In this document: positions 8,779 through 17,026 of the stretch, piece after piece
How the letters are laid out: every line of letters begins with the position of its first letter
Numbering within the stretch: the stretch's first letter is position 1
NCBI RefSeq assembly: GCF_036345015.1
Contig: NZ_CP084098.1
Location: forward strand, 2,989,326-3,053,325
Origin: Cyanobacterium sp. Dongsha4
GTDB lineage: Bacteria; Cyanobacteriota; Cyanobacteriia; Cyanobacteriales; Cyanobacteriaceae
DNA length: 64,000 bases
Direction of reading: 5' to 3'
The notes under the pieces: generated by a model
What the model saw: the letters and a program-made list of their open reading frames with translations, nothing else
Told to the model about the DNA's origin: nothing
Databases searched by the model: none
Translations under genes and position numbers: made by a program

Positions 8779-9768
8779 CTATATTTGATTCTCTTCTTTG
8801 ACACATATTACGGTTAATCTTTCAGCTTGATTCTTCCCGAAAATTAAATAAACGAAAATAGATAAGAATCGATCAATAAGTTTATTGACAAAATTAATAG
8901 GAGTCCATTGTTGATTTAAAGTAACACTTGTTTTACCCCTCCATAATAAAATGCTTGGGAAAAGACACCCTATAGTATTCTGTCCGTAAATCTCAACTAT
9001 ATTTAGCCCAGATTTTTCAACTACTTGACGAATACTTTTCTCAGAAAAATGACTGACGTGAGTAGGAACTTGTAATCCTGCCCATTTATTTTTAAAGAGA
9101 TGAAATTGCCAACAGTCAGAATTGGGAACACTAAAGGCAAATATCCCTTGAGGTTTAAGGACTCGCTTAATTTCTTCTAAAGTTTCAATGGGTTGATAAA
9201 GATGCTCTAAAACTTGCCAAGCAAATACTGCATCGAGGTGATTATCAGGGAGATTGATCGATGGAAGGTTGGTTTCAATAAACTTTGCCCCCATATTAAA
9301 AATAGTGGATTGTAAATCTCGATTAAGATCTGTTCCGATCGTATTCCATCCACGAGAAATACATTCTCGAATAAAACCCCCACTGCCACATCCTAATTCT
9401 AAAACTGTTGCACCTTTGTTTAAGTTAGGAATAGCCCAGCCTCTACTCCCCCAAAATCCTCCGTAAAAACCGTATTTTACAGAGTCATTGCTTTGTATTT
9501 TTTCAGAAGTTGAAGATTCGATAATTTTATTGGTAGAAATATTATCATCTCGATAACAATGATAGTCCCTGGTATAATAGTCAAAAATATTTTCAGCAGG
9601 AGGGCGTGGATTTGTAAATCGAAAATCACATTTAATACATTGTTCTACACCAAATTCTCCTCCTTGTCCCATTAATAAATCATGAGCTTTAAACAAAAGA
9701 CGTTTTTCAGATGAACCACATAAGGGACAATTTTTCAGTTCTATATATTCAGATTTAGTTATAGTCAT
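8779..9768 (-). CDS. SAM methyltransferase with N-terminal zinc-binding motif
   Basis: I start at the ATG at 9766-9768, 15 bp after the stop of the preceding methyltransferase, giving 329 residues; a TTG five codons upstream is the alternative. The N-terminus has a four-Cys zinc-ribbon pattern, CPLCGSS and CIKCDF, typical of C-methyltransferases of sugar clusters and of DUF-type Methyltransf_11/23 proteins. The SAM core follows: VLELGCGSGGFIRE (motif I), NTIGTDLNRD, LDAVFAWQVLEHLYQP (motif II) and LKPQGIFAFSVPNSD. It ends with a hydrophobic segment around residues 300-315, which may touch the membrane. The context indicates a role in glycan decoration. Confidence 0.88.
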   Translation of the reverse strand: MTITKSEYIELKNCPLCGSSEKRLLFKAHDLLMGQGGEFGVEQCIKCDFRFTNPRPPAENIFDYYTRDYHCYRDDNISTNKIIESSTSEKIQSNDSVKYGFYGGFWGSRGWAIPNLNKGATVLELGCGSGGFIRECISRGWNTIGTDLNRDLQSTIFNMGAKFIETNLPSINLPDNHLDAVFAWQVLEHLYQPIETLEEIKRVLKPQGIFAFSVPNSDCWQFHLFKNKWAGLQVPTHVSHFSEKSIRQVVEKSGLNIVEIYGQNTIGCLFPSILLWRGKTSVTLNQQWTPINFVNKLIDRFLSIFVYLIFGKNQAERLTVICVKEENQI

Positions 9769-9783
9769 AGTGCTAAGTTTCAA

Positions 9784-10445
9784 TTAAATTTTTTGATAAC
9801 AAACACAGATTATTCCTTTACTGGAGTACATTTCCATTAATTCTATTTTGTCGCCTCTTAACTTTTCCAAAAATTGAGGGAAGTCGAAAAAATAGTCATG
9901 ATGAAATCTTAAATAATCACGAGGATAAGCATGATAATGAAATGACGGTGTAGCCGTTAATATATATATATATATCCATTGGGTTTCAAGAGGTCAAAAA
10001 AATTAATTAAAGCTGAGGAAGGAGCAATAATATGCTCTATTTGAGCATGAGATATAATTGAATCAAAAGTTCTATTTTTCAGATCCTCTGGTGGGGGAAG
10101 ACAAACGTCCCAAAGAATGTCGGGTAAATTATTTTTTGTTAATTCGCTAAACAAGTCGGAAGTTAAAAACTTGACTTGAGGACAATATTTGGCTAATTCT
10201 GTTTTAACTTTATTTCCTTCGGATAATAGTAAACATTCATTTCCTAAACCATAGTAATCTATATATTGCCTAAATATTGAATTAAACTTTCCACTAAGAT
10301 TTGATAATGGAATTTCTAATTCTTTTTTAACCTTGAATAAATTATCGTTTTTCGAGTAAAAGTACTGCCCAAAGGGTTGGAGGCCACTTCTAGCCATAAT
10401 ATAACTTCTTAAAGTAAGATATGCTTTTCTTAATGGATTTTTCAT
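9784..10445 (-). pseudogene. SAM methyltransferase frameshifted at an (AT)8 tract (possibly phase-variable)
   Basis: The first frame runs from the ATG at 10443-10445 for 162 codons. It ends in NGYIYIY-stop, exactly where the DNA is (AT)8 (9960-9975). The rest of the protein continues in another frame to a TAA at 9784-9786: ...TATPSFHYHAYPRDYLRF, then DYFFDFPQFLEKLRGDKI and GIICVCYQKI. This is the expected C-terminal part of a methyltransferase after LKPNGYIYI. Removing one AT unit, or adding two, would restore a single protein of about 219 residues. The N-terminal half has the CPQVKFLTSDLF and FDSIISHAQIEHI elements. So the gene is either off in this isolate, a recent pseudogene, or a sequencing slip; the dinucleotide tract makes reversible slippage plausible. 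It is followed 15 bp later by another methyltransferase. Confidence 0.8.
9960..9975. repeat. (AT)8 dinucleotide tract inside a methyltransferase gene
   Basis: Sixteen bases of alternating A and T lie at the point where the methyltransferase frame is lost. By hand translation, seven or ten units would give an open frame and eight units give an immediate stop. Dinucleotide tracts of this kind are classical slipped-strand mispairing sites. Confidence 0.9.
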
Positions 10446-10511
10446 AAATTTTTGATTTGATGAAATAATTTTGATAGCGATTTTAATATAATGATTAATT
10501 TTTGGTTATGA

Positions 10512-11171
10512 TTATAATTTAACTAGCATTCCTTGATTAACAGCTAAATAAGTAGGCACGAGATCAACAAAATAGAGAGCTTCTCCCCCCTTCTCTTTTA
10601 CTGCATTTAATAGGGTTTGCTCAGCAATTCTCGTATCTCCTCCCTCAGAGGTGGAATGTTTATCTGAATTATCAAGATATATATAACCACCCCGTTTTAT
10701 TTTTGTAATGGCAGTTTTGGCACAATTACCCCTTTCTGAACCGTCAATAAGGATAAAATCGAAAGTTCTATCCGGATAATTATCCAAGGTAAAATAATCG
10801 TTTCCCGTTTTAAATTGATAATCTACATTCTGAACTTTGTCGAGGGTTAATTTAACCTTGTCATACCAAGGCTGATAGTCTTCAATACTGGTAAGATTTT
10901 GTACTCTCTGAGCAAACCACAAAGTTGACATCCCTGATCCCCATTCAATCATATTCCAATTAGGTTGTAACAATTTTTCTAAATGTTTAATTGCCCGATA
11001 CCCCAACCAAGGCAAAACTGGACGATAACCGATACTTACTCGTGCCAAAGTAGTCACTAAACAGTGAGGAAGATAAATAAATCCTTTTAAATCAAGAAGA
11101 TTGCCTTTTTCATCATGAAAACGACTTTTATGGGCTTTGCCACCCGTGATGATTTTATTAATTATTTGCAT
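10512..11171 (-). CDS. putative class I SAM methyltransferase
   Basis: A 219-residue protein. It has a Rossmann-type N-terminal strand NMIEWGSGMSTLWFAQRV around residues 90-107, in which the methyltransferase motif I is the W-G-S-G-M-S variant. It also has SIEDYQPWYDKV, FDFILIDGSERGNCAKTAI and KRGGYIYLDNSDKH. This D-G-S-x-R-x-x-C pattern is seen in FkbM/Methyltransf_24-like proteins of cell-surface clusters. The reaction is not identified. It is the first of three consecutive methyltransferase genes on the minus strand, with a 66-bp gap to the next, and so probably shares a transcript with them. The length is normal and no defects are seen. Confidence 0.75.
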   Translation of the reverse strand: MQIINKIITGGKAHKSRFHDEKGNLLDLKGFIYLPHCLVTTLARVSIGYRPVLPWLGYRAIKHLEKLLQPNWNMIEWGSGMSTLWFAQRVQNLTSIEDYQPWYDKVKLTLDKVQNVDYQFKTGNDYFTLDNYPDRTFDFILIDGSERGNCAKTAITKIKRGGYIYLDNSDKHSTSEGGDTRIAEQTLLNAVKEKGGEALYFVDLVPTYLAVNQGMLVKL

Positions 11172-11309
11172 TGCTAGAATTATGTTATGTTACTTTTTTT
11201 GTTTTTATTTGATTCAATTTATCATAAATCCTAAGTGGGAGAGAACGATGAATCGACAGAAAATGTATGGAAAAATAAGTGATAGGTGCAATTACACCTC
11301 TGAATCCAG

Positions 11310-11534
11310 TCAACAATAAGTAGATTCGAGTAATGCTTGATCTAATTCTGTTGAAAGTTTTAAAATCTCAGCCCATTGTTTAAGATAGCCTAAATCAAGA
11401 TCAGACTGTTGAAGTTTGAAGATTCCCAAAATATCGCGCCATTGTTGAGAAGACTGTTTTTTTGTTTTTCGATACCAAATAAGTTTTTGTAAAATAGTAT
11501 CTTCAGGAGTAGAAAAGTTTAGAGTTTCACCCAT
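11310..11534 (-). pseudogene. remnant of nucleotidyltransferase (C-terminal 74 residues)
   Basis: This short frame (MGETLNFSTPEDTILQKL ... LSTELDQALLEST) is clearly homologous to the last 74 residues of the nucleotidyltransferase at 17027-17860 (MGESLNFSSAEDTILQKL ... LSTELELALQESS). About three quarters of positions match by eye. Similarity ends three or four codons before the ATG, where an in-frame TAG stands, so the nucleotide-binding part is absent. It is therefore a decayed second copy, not a functional small gene. It lies between a glycosyltransferase and a methyltransferase gene, 45 bp from the former, with a 14-bp HIP1-centred palindrome at about 11566-11579 beside it. Confidence 0.8.
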
Positions 11535-11578
11535 TTCATTGGACTTCTAAGGATATGAAAGTGGGAGTGCGATCGCAC

Positions 11579-12712
11579 TTAGGTTACTTCCAAACAAGAT
11601 AGAACAAAATTTGCTCTCGCTTTCCATGTGTACTTTGATAAAAATTCTTTTCTTGCGTTACTCCCTAAATGCTCCCTCAAAGAAGAATCGTCTCTAAGTC
11701 TTAATAACGCCTTCGCCCAATCATTAATGTCATCAGGATTACATAATAAAGCTGTCTTATTATCTTCTAAAACTTCTTTTAAAACTGGTAGATCAGATGT
11801 AATAATTGGTTTACTCACAGACATATATTCAAATATTTTCAGAGGAGACATCCACTTACCAACATCCCCATTCTGATGCCCAGCTATACCTACTTTTTTC
11901 AAATAAGGAGCAATCAAAACATCAAAACTGGAACGATATTGATGAGTTTGAGAATATGGCAAAAAACCATAAAAAATCAGATTAGATAATTCATTTGTTT
12001 TTTCCTTCCAAATTTTAAGATCTTCTTCTGTTCCTCCAATAATATGAAATTGTGCCCATGGACATAGAGGGGCTAATTGAGAGATAATCTCCATCCCTTT
12101 TCCCTTATATAATTGACCGATATAACCAACACGAAATACATCTGAGTCAAAACAAAAACTGGATAGACTTTTCTGATTCTTCTCTAAATCGTCTGCTCCA
12201 TCATGGGCAACACAGACTAATTTGTCAGGAATTTGATAATTGTTAACAAAAGATTCTTTGAGAGCATTAGAAATGGTAACAATTCTAGTTGGTTTTTTCT
12301 GATTGACGAGCCAAGATAGTAATTTTGCCGCTACTTTTCCCGATTTTCCTATGTCTGAGTGAGATTCAAAAATTGAAGGAATATTGAAGAATAAACCGAG
12401 AAGACATCCGGAAATTAGTCGACAATAGATAACATCTGGCTTAAATTTCCATAAAGCTGGTAAGGCTAAAATACTATAGAGATAACCAGCTCCAGCAAAA
12501 GATAAAGGTGGTAAATAGGAAATATCAAATTTCTGTTCAATTCCATATAAACTGTAAATATCTTCTGGTTCTGAATTTAAACTTGATTGTTTTTTTACAA
12601 ACAATAGAACCTCATGTCCATTTTTGGTGAAAGCCTCGCACATTTTCATAACTTGGATGCTGTTAGCAGAGCGAGAAGGTATACCCGACCATGATATATA
12701 GGCTATTTTCAT
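11579..12712 (-). CDS. glycosyltransferase family 4
   Basis: A 377-residue GT4 protein. The N-terminus MKIAYISWSGIPSRSANSIQ carries the S-R-S-A-N-S acceptor-domain loop. The donor half has FRVGYIGQLYKGKGMEIISQ (about residues 193-212) and then GNDVGKW-type residues followed by MSPLKIFEYMSVSKPIITSD, in which K-x-F-E-Y-M is the conserved GT4 E-containing loop. It is complete and begins a new transcription segment after a 276-bp gap. A retaining sugar transfer to a polysaccharide repeat is the expected role; donor and acceptor are unknown. The remnant of a nucleotidyltransferase lies immediately downstream. Confidence 0.9.
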   Translation of the reverse strand: MKIAYISWSGIPSRSANSIQVMKMCEAFTKNGHEVLLFVKKQSSLNSEPEDIYSLYGIEQKFDISYLPPLSFAGAGYLYSILALPALWKFKPDVIYCRLISGCLLGLFFNIPSIFESHSDIGKSGKVAAKLLSWLVNQKKPTRIVTISNALKESFVNNYQIPDKLVCVAHDGADDLEKNQKSLSSFCFDSDVFRVGYIGQLYKGKGMEIISQLAPLCPWAQFHIIGGTEEDLKIWKEKTNELSNLIFYGFLPYSQTHQYRSSFDVLIAPYLKKVGIAGHQNGDVGKWMSPLKIFEYMSVSKPIITSDLPVLKEVLEDNKTALLCNPDDINDWAKALLRLRDDSSLREHLGSNARKEFLSKYTWKARANFVLSCLEVT

Positions 12713-12988
12713 CTACATTTTAATTCCTATTTTATAAGAGGTTTATCCCTCTTTTGTCAGTTTCCGATTTTAACTATTATTAAATATTTTCAAACACCTT
12801 GGTAATTAAGGATTAAAGTATGTTACATAGTAAAATTTACTAATTTAAAGTTTTGATTGATTTTATAGTATTAAAGATTCTATCGATCAATTGATATACC
12901 ATAGTTCCAGAATCTATAAATTACAAGTGTTTGCGGAGTTTGACAAAAGAGGGTTATTGATATTTACTCTACTTTATCTTTAATATTT

Positions 12989-13684
12989 TCATTCTTTATT
13001 TTTGATAACAGCTATATTTGAAAAACATAACCAAGGAAAAAATGATGATAACGAAATTTCGAGTGGTTTAAAAATAGCAAATTTATCAAACCATGGTAAA
13101 GGTACATAGTCTTGTGAATACTCTTCAACACTTACACAACAAATACGCTCAAGAAAATTAATCCAATGAGATCTATCCCAAGAATATACGTGGCCTCGAT
13201 TGACGTAGTGGCGCTTAAGAATATTTCCGTAAAATATTGTAGGGCGAACTGGATTCGGCACAGCAACTATTGCCAGTCCGTTAGGAGTAAGCATTTTCAT
13301 AATCCCCCTCACTATATCATAAGGTCTCCTCGTATGTTCAAGAACATGAGATAAAATAATACAGTCAAATGTCAACTTCAAATCAAATAAGTCTTCAAAA
13401 TTTCCCATCGGATTAATCTCAATTGACCTATGCAATGTTACTTTTTTGTTTGTTGTAGTTAGTAAATACGGGTCAATATCAGCAGCGGAAATTCTGGTAT
13501 CTGGCCTTTTATTTTTTATCAATTCCAGTGTATATCCAAAGCCACACCCGATTTCTAATAGATCGTAATCTAAAGATGGTGATGAATATTTCTCAAATAA
13601 TCTTGCTATTTCTAAATGATATGGACGAACTTTTTGGTTATAGGATATGTGAACGTTGGGGACTGTTTTGCTATTATTGTTCAT
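12989..13684 (-). CDS. class I SAM-dependent methyltransferase
   Basis: A 231-residue methyltransferase. It shows DYDLLEIGCGFGYTLELIKN (motif I, about residues 38-57), RISAADIDPYLLTTTNKKVT, FDCIILSHVLEHTRRPYDIV (motif II) and LTPNGLAIVAVPNPVRP (motif III). The C-terminal part has HVYSWDRSHWINFLER, which is common in methyltransferases of O-antigen and capsule clusters. The enzyme is likely to act on a sugar or a glycolipid, inferred only from position. It lies between a glycosyltransferase and a Wzx-like flippase. The 276-bp gap downstream (12713-12988) is AT-rich and holds only a weak 6-bp hairpin near 12735-12752. Confidence 0.87.
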   Translation of the reverse strand: MNNNSKTVPNVHISYNQKVRPYHLEIARLFEKYSSPSLDYDLLEIGCGFGYTLELIKNKRPDTRISAADIDPYLLTTTNKKVTLHRSIEINPMGNFEDLFDLKLTFDCIILSHVLEHTRRPYDIVRGIMKMLTPNGLAIVAVPNPVRPTIFYGNILKRHYVNRGHVYSWDRSHWINFLERICCVSVEEYSQDYVPLPWFDKFAIFKPLEISLSSFFPWLCFSNIAVIKNKE

Positions 13685-13823
13685 TTTTAGTCAGTACGAT
13701 TGAATAGGTTGTAGCACGTTAAGTTGGATTGGCAATAAAAAACTAGCATTAGAAAGAAAAAACCGGTAGTTGACACAACTTTTCGCTTTTCCATTCTGAT
13801 TGAGTATCGTCAAGGGACGTTTT

Positions 13824-15140
13824 TTAAGTCTTATAAATAAATTTACGAACTTCTTTTACTGCTTTAATTGCACATACTAAATTAATACAAAATATGTTAA
13901 CCGATGTAGTCACAGACATGGCAAGATTCCCAAAATTAGGAACAAAAACCAGCATAAATATTACTTCTATAAAAAAACTGATCACGACTACTTTAACTTT
14001 ATACCTATGATAATTCAAACTAAGTATTAAAGGTTGAGCCCAAAATAAAATGAAAGAAATAGCAAATCCAAGGCAGATTATAGCAAATAAAGGATAGGAT
14101 GTAATAAATTCTTCTCCATAGACAAATAGTATGAAAGGATATGTTGACAGCAAAATCAAAATCATGACCACGCTAAGAAAGGGAATTAATCTCAGTGAAA
14201 TTCTTTTCAACTCTTGAACAATTTTTTGTGTTTGACCGTTAGCGATTAATTCGTTAAAATCCTGATATATGATAGAAGTGAGTGACTGAGTTCCTACTTG
14301 TAAAAAACTAGATAGTGTTTTTGCTAATTGGTAAACTCCAACTTCTTTATTTGAAGTGAAAGCACCCAAAATAAGTATGTCAATATTTTTAATCAGACTA
14401 GAAAAGGTTGTTGAGATATAAGTTGAGGTCATAAAACTCCAAAATTGATTTAGTTGTCGAAAACTTTGGAAGTAATTATGCCACGGTAAAGACATAATTT
14501 TTATGTTATAGCCTTCTTTTAATTCTTGATTAAGAAAAATTATTACAACAATAAAATTAACTATAGAGATAAAACTAATCATTACACTCATTGTATATAA
14601 GTTGAGTAGTTTTACAAAATAAAGTAAGGAAATCAGAGCTACCTGAACAAAAGTAATAAAAATTTGACGAAAAGATTGTTTTCCTAAACGCTTGAGATCA
14701 CGGGCAACACAATACCATGTGTTATCAAAGGAACGAGCTAAAAATGATGTGGCATAAAGGATAAATAAAATAGGTTGAGCTTGTCCCTGTGCTAAATTAG
14801 CCGCTATTAGAGGAGAGAATATAACTATAAATAAAAATGGAATTATATTACTTGTTACATCCGTAATAATGGCAGTAGCCAGTAGTAATCTTATTTTTTC
14901 TAACTCATTTTTTATCCTAAACTCTACCAAATAACGAGTTAGTGCTTCTTGAGTACGAAAAGCAAAAAAAGATGAAACAATAACAGAAAAAGAAACTATT
15001 GTACTCCAAACCCCTAATGATTCTGCTCCTAAAGCCCTCGCCACAAAAATGTTTTGCACAAATCGTAGCACCATAGAACCAATGCCTCCTGCAAATAGAT
15101 AGGAGGAATGTTTCATTAAGTTTCTAATTGATATGCTCAT
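13824..15140 (-). CDS. polysaccharide flippase (Wzx/MATE-like, oligosaccharide flippase family)
   Basis: A 438-residue polytopic membrane protein with about twelve hydrophobic segments. It begins MSISIRNLMKHSSYLFAGGI, followed by the segment with GLGV-like residues LGAESLGVWSTIVSF, a hallmark of the Polysacc_synt (PF01943-type) flippases. Mid-protein SLIKNIDILILGAFTSNKEV and VGVYQLAKTLSSF match the conserved domain pattern D-x-x-x-L-G...-x-V-G-x-Y. Such proteins move lipid-linked repeat units across the cytoplasmic membrane. With the polymerase-like gene at 4.9-6.3 kb it suggests Wzx/Wzy-dependent assembly. It is 31 bp downstream of the sulfotransferase gene, on the same strand. Confidence 0.88.
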   Translation of the reverse strand: MSISIRNLMKHSSYLFAGGIGSMVLRFVQNIFVARALGAESLGVWSTIVSFSVIVSSFFAFRTQEALTRYLVEFRIKNELEKIRLLLATAIITDVTSNIIPFLFIVIFSPLIAANLAQGQAQPILFILYATSFLARSFDNTWYCVARDLKRLGKQSFRQIFITFVQVALISLLYFVKLLNLYTMSVMISFISIVNFIVVIIFLNQELKEGYNIKIMSLPWHNYFQSFRQLNQFWSFMTSTYISTTFSSLIKNIDILILGAFTSNKEVGVYQLAKTLSSFLQVGTQSLTSIIYQDFNELIANGQTQKIVQELKRISLRLIPFLSVVMILILLSTYPFILFVYGEEFITSYPLFAIICLGFAISFILFWAQPLILSLNYHRYKVKVVVISFFIEVIFMLVFVPNFGNLAMSVTTSVNIFCINLVCAIKAVKEVRKFIYKT

Positions 15141-15171
15141 AAAATAAAGATATTGCAGCTCCGATGTGCTT

Positions 15172-16086
15172 TTAAGTGGGAAAAGAAAAGAAAATTCGTT
15201 TGACTTTTCTGAGTGTTCTGACAGATTTCTGTTTAAGGGTTATAGAATATGTTTTTGGGATAGGAAGCAAATTAACTTGGTATTGATAATCAAAATATTT
15301 TGCCATTGACTGTACTTCTCGTTCAAATTCCAGTTTTTCTTGATCTGTCCAATCTTTAATGGTGGGTACTTCAATAAAGCCATTCGGTTTTTTATTGGTC
15401 AAATTGTCAAACTGTTTAACTGTTACTTTGGGCTGAAAACCAAAAAAGTTAGCTATTTCAATGTAGGATTGATAGTCAAACTCTTCTAATTTTTGAATTT
15501 TCCAATATTCTTTTGGTATTTGTTCAAATAAATTAATGACCCTGAAGTTTAATTCATTCCAATACCAGGCAAGTTTTCCCACTCTTGTCATGGTTTGCCA
15601 TTTGGTAAACTTATCCCCAATGGGAGCAGGTCGTCCCAAAAAATGATGAAAAGATTTATTTTTTTGATAACCCAAACCTAAATCATGATTTTTCTGAATA
15701 AATTTATCTTTATACCATCCCTTTACCAGATAAGAGTTAATAACTTTTTCTGGACTTCTGACTAAAAGTAGAAATTTAGCCCCAAATCTTTCGTATAAGT
15801 CCTTAACAGAGACTGATAAAAACGCACTAGCTTCAAAAGAATAATCGTGTTTCTTTAAGTCTTCAAGTATTTCTGTTTCCTTTGTTTGTAAAAAACCCTC
15901 ATTATCAACCGGTAGATCATACCATTTACAATAACGATGAAAGGTTTCATTAAGTGCATTTCTCTCGTGGGTCGATTTCACATAGGGTTCTAATTCTATT
16001 AATTTGGCTAGAAAATTCGTCCCACATCTACCCGTGCCTATTGCAAAACCAACATTACTATCTATTTGTGAATTTTGTTTATACAT
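15172..16086 (-). CDS. sulfotransferase
   Basis: A 304-residue cytosolic sulfotransferase-family protein. The PAPS 5'-phosphosulfate loop is FAIGTGRCGTNFLAKLIE (residues about 14-31). The 3'-phosphate-binding region is FLLLVRSPEKVINSYLVKG, with Arg110 and Ser118. It also carries the family helix QTMTRVGKLAWYWNELNFRV and a C-terminal WTDQEKLEFEREVQ segment. Sulfotransferases of this family move sulfate from PAPS to hydroxyls of sugars or other small molecules. Placed beside the flippase and among glycosyltransferases, it implies a sulfated surface glycan. Sulfated exopolysaccharide is known in cyanobacteria, so this is consistent with the lineage. The enzyme looks complete. Confidence 0.87.
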   Translation of the reverse strand: MYKQNSQIDSNVGFAIGTGRCGTNFLAKLIELEPYVKSTHERNALNETFHRYCKWYDLPVDNEGFLQTKETEILEDLKKHDYSFEASAFLSVSVKDLYERFGAKFLLLVRSPEKVINSYLVKGWYKDKFIQKNHDLGLGYQKNKSFHHFLGRPAPIGDKFTKWQTMTRVGKLAWYWNELNFRVINLFEQIPKEYWKIQKLEEFDYQSYIEIANFFGFQPKVTVKQFDNLTNKKPNGFIEVPTIKDWTDQEKLEFEREVQSMAKYFDYQYQVNLLPIPKTYSITLKQKSVRTLRKVKRIFFSFPT

Positions 16087-16224
16087 AATTGGTATTTTTT
16101 TTAACCATAATGATAATGTAAATCCTCTGTTTTTGTCAGTAGCATTTTCATTTTAATATATACTTTGATCTTCAGTATTTTGAACTCTTTAAGTTTTTTC
16201 AGAATTATCAATTAAATTAATCAA

Positions 16225-16686
16225 TTAAATAACAACTAACTTCTCTCGAACAAATTGGCCATTATCATCAAGAAGCCAAATAAATATATCCGTGACCTTT
16301 GTTTTATGAACTGATAAAATTAAATAAGAATATACAGAATAAGCTATATCTCGATCGAATTCTGAAGGGGTAGCCGAATGATCAGGGTGAGAATGGTAAA
16401 TGCCAACAATATTTAGATTTTCGTTTCTTGCTTCTTTTTGTATCTTCAATAAAGTAAAAGGATTAATAGCAAAACTATCTCTTAAATTTCTTTTTAGACC
16501 ATCATATTTTTTAGTAAATAAATGTTTTTGATTTTTCCAATCATTCTCCACGGGAACAACTTTAATCACATTTTTTACACAATTGTTAATAACTCCTAAT
16601 AACAATCCACAACACTCATAAGGATAATTTTTAATTCCTTGTTGCCGAATAATATCTAAATTTTGTTCACTAATTATTACCGTCAT
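16225..16686 (-). CDS. JAMM/MPN+ (Mov34/PAD-1, M67 family) metalloprotease
   Basis: A 153-residue single-domain protein. All JAMM zinc ligands are present: Glu24 in YPYECCGLLLG, then His98, His100 and Asp111 in GIYHSHPDHSATPSEFDRD, with Ser108 of the H-x-H-x7-S-x2-D motif. Bacterial members cleave isopeptide bonds between ThiS/MoaD-type carrier proteins and small molecules or proteins, as in release of cysteine from CysO. No ThiS, MoaD or E1-like gene is in this window, so its partner is elsewhere or it acts differently. It lies 138 bp upstream of the sulfotransferase on the same strand, separated by AT-rich DNA. Possible sulfur-carrier links are speculative. Confidence 0.85.
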   Translation of the reverse strand: MTVIISEQNLDIIRQQGIKNYPYECCGLLLGVINNCVKNVIKVVPVENDWKNQKHLFTKKYDGLKRNLRDSFAINPFTLLKIQKEARNENLNIVGIYHSHPDHSATPSEFDRDIAYSVYSYLILSVHKTKVTDIFIWLLDDNGQFVREKLVVI

Positions 16687-16698
16687 TATCCAATAAGT

Positions 16699-16917
16699 TT
16701 AAAAATTTATTTCCAATTCAAAATTAGGTAAAACATCTTTTCCTAATAATAAACAAGGCATGGAATAAATCTCAACTGTTTTTTCAGGTTGATAAACTTC
16801 TACTTCTCTATCTTGAGGATTAATTAACCACCCTAAACGCAAACCACTATCCAAATATTCTTGCATTTTCTCTTGTAAAGGTTTGATGCGATCGCTCTGT
16901 TGACGTAACTCAATGAT
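16699..16917 (-). pseudogene. Uma2 endonuclease remnant (C-terminal part)
   Basis: A minus-strand frame ending at the TAA at 16699-16701 reads IIELRQQSDRIKPLQEKM, EYLDSGLRLGWLINPQ, REVEVYQPEK and LGKDVLPNFELEI. This is the second half of a Uma2 protein, where the family has D-(F/L)-V-I-E-L-R-S...K-M-x-E-Y...L-G-W-L-I-(N/D)-P. The upstream coding half, including the acidic catalytic region, is gone: at about 16917 the frame runs into HIP1-rich DNA unrelated to Uma2. Two HIP1 sites sit at this boundary. It is a broken gene next to the JAMM protease. Confidence 0.75.
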
Positions 16918-17026
16918 GCGATCGCTCTTTCTTTTCTTGTCTGGATGGGGCTTTTTTCATTTCGGCAATTAAAGGATTACAATAGTGAGAAATATCTGCT
17001 AAAGCTCGATCGCACCTCTTTTATTA

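Noticed and set aside
11137-11319. Plus-strand open frame of 60 codons
   Set aside because: It overlaps the start of a methyltransferase gene and a nucleotidyltransferase remnant on the other strand and has no recognisable protein features.
12735-12752. Hairpin AAGAGG-CCTCTT as terminator
   Set aside because: Six base pairs, no T-run on the proper strand, and 240 bp away from the gene end.
13824-15140. MATE drug exporter
   Set aside because: The D-x-x-x-L-G and V-G-x-Y pattern and the location among glycan genes fit an oligosaccharide flippase better.
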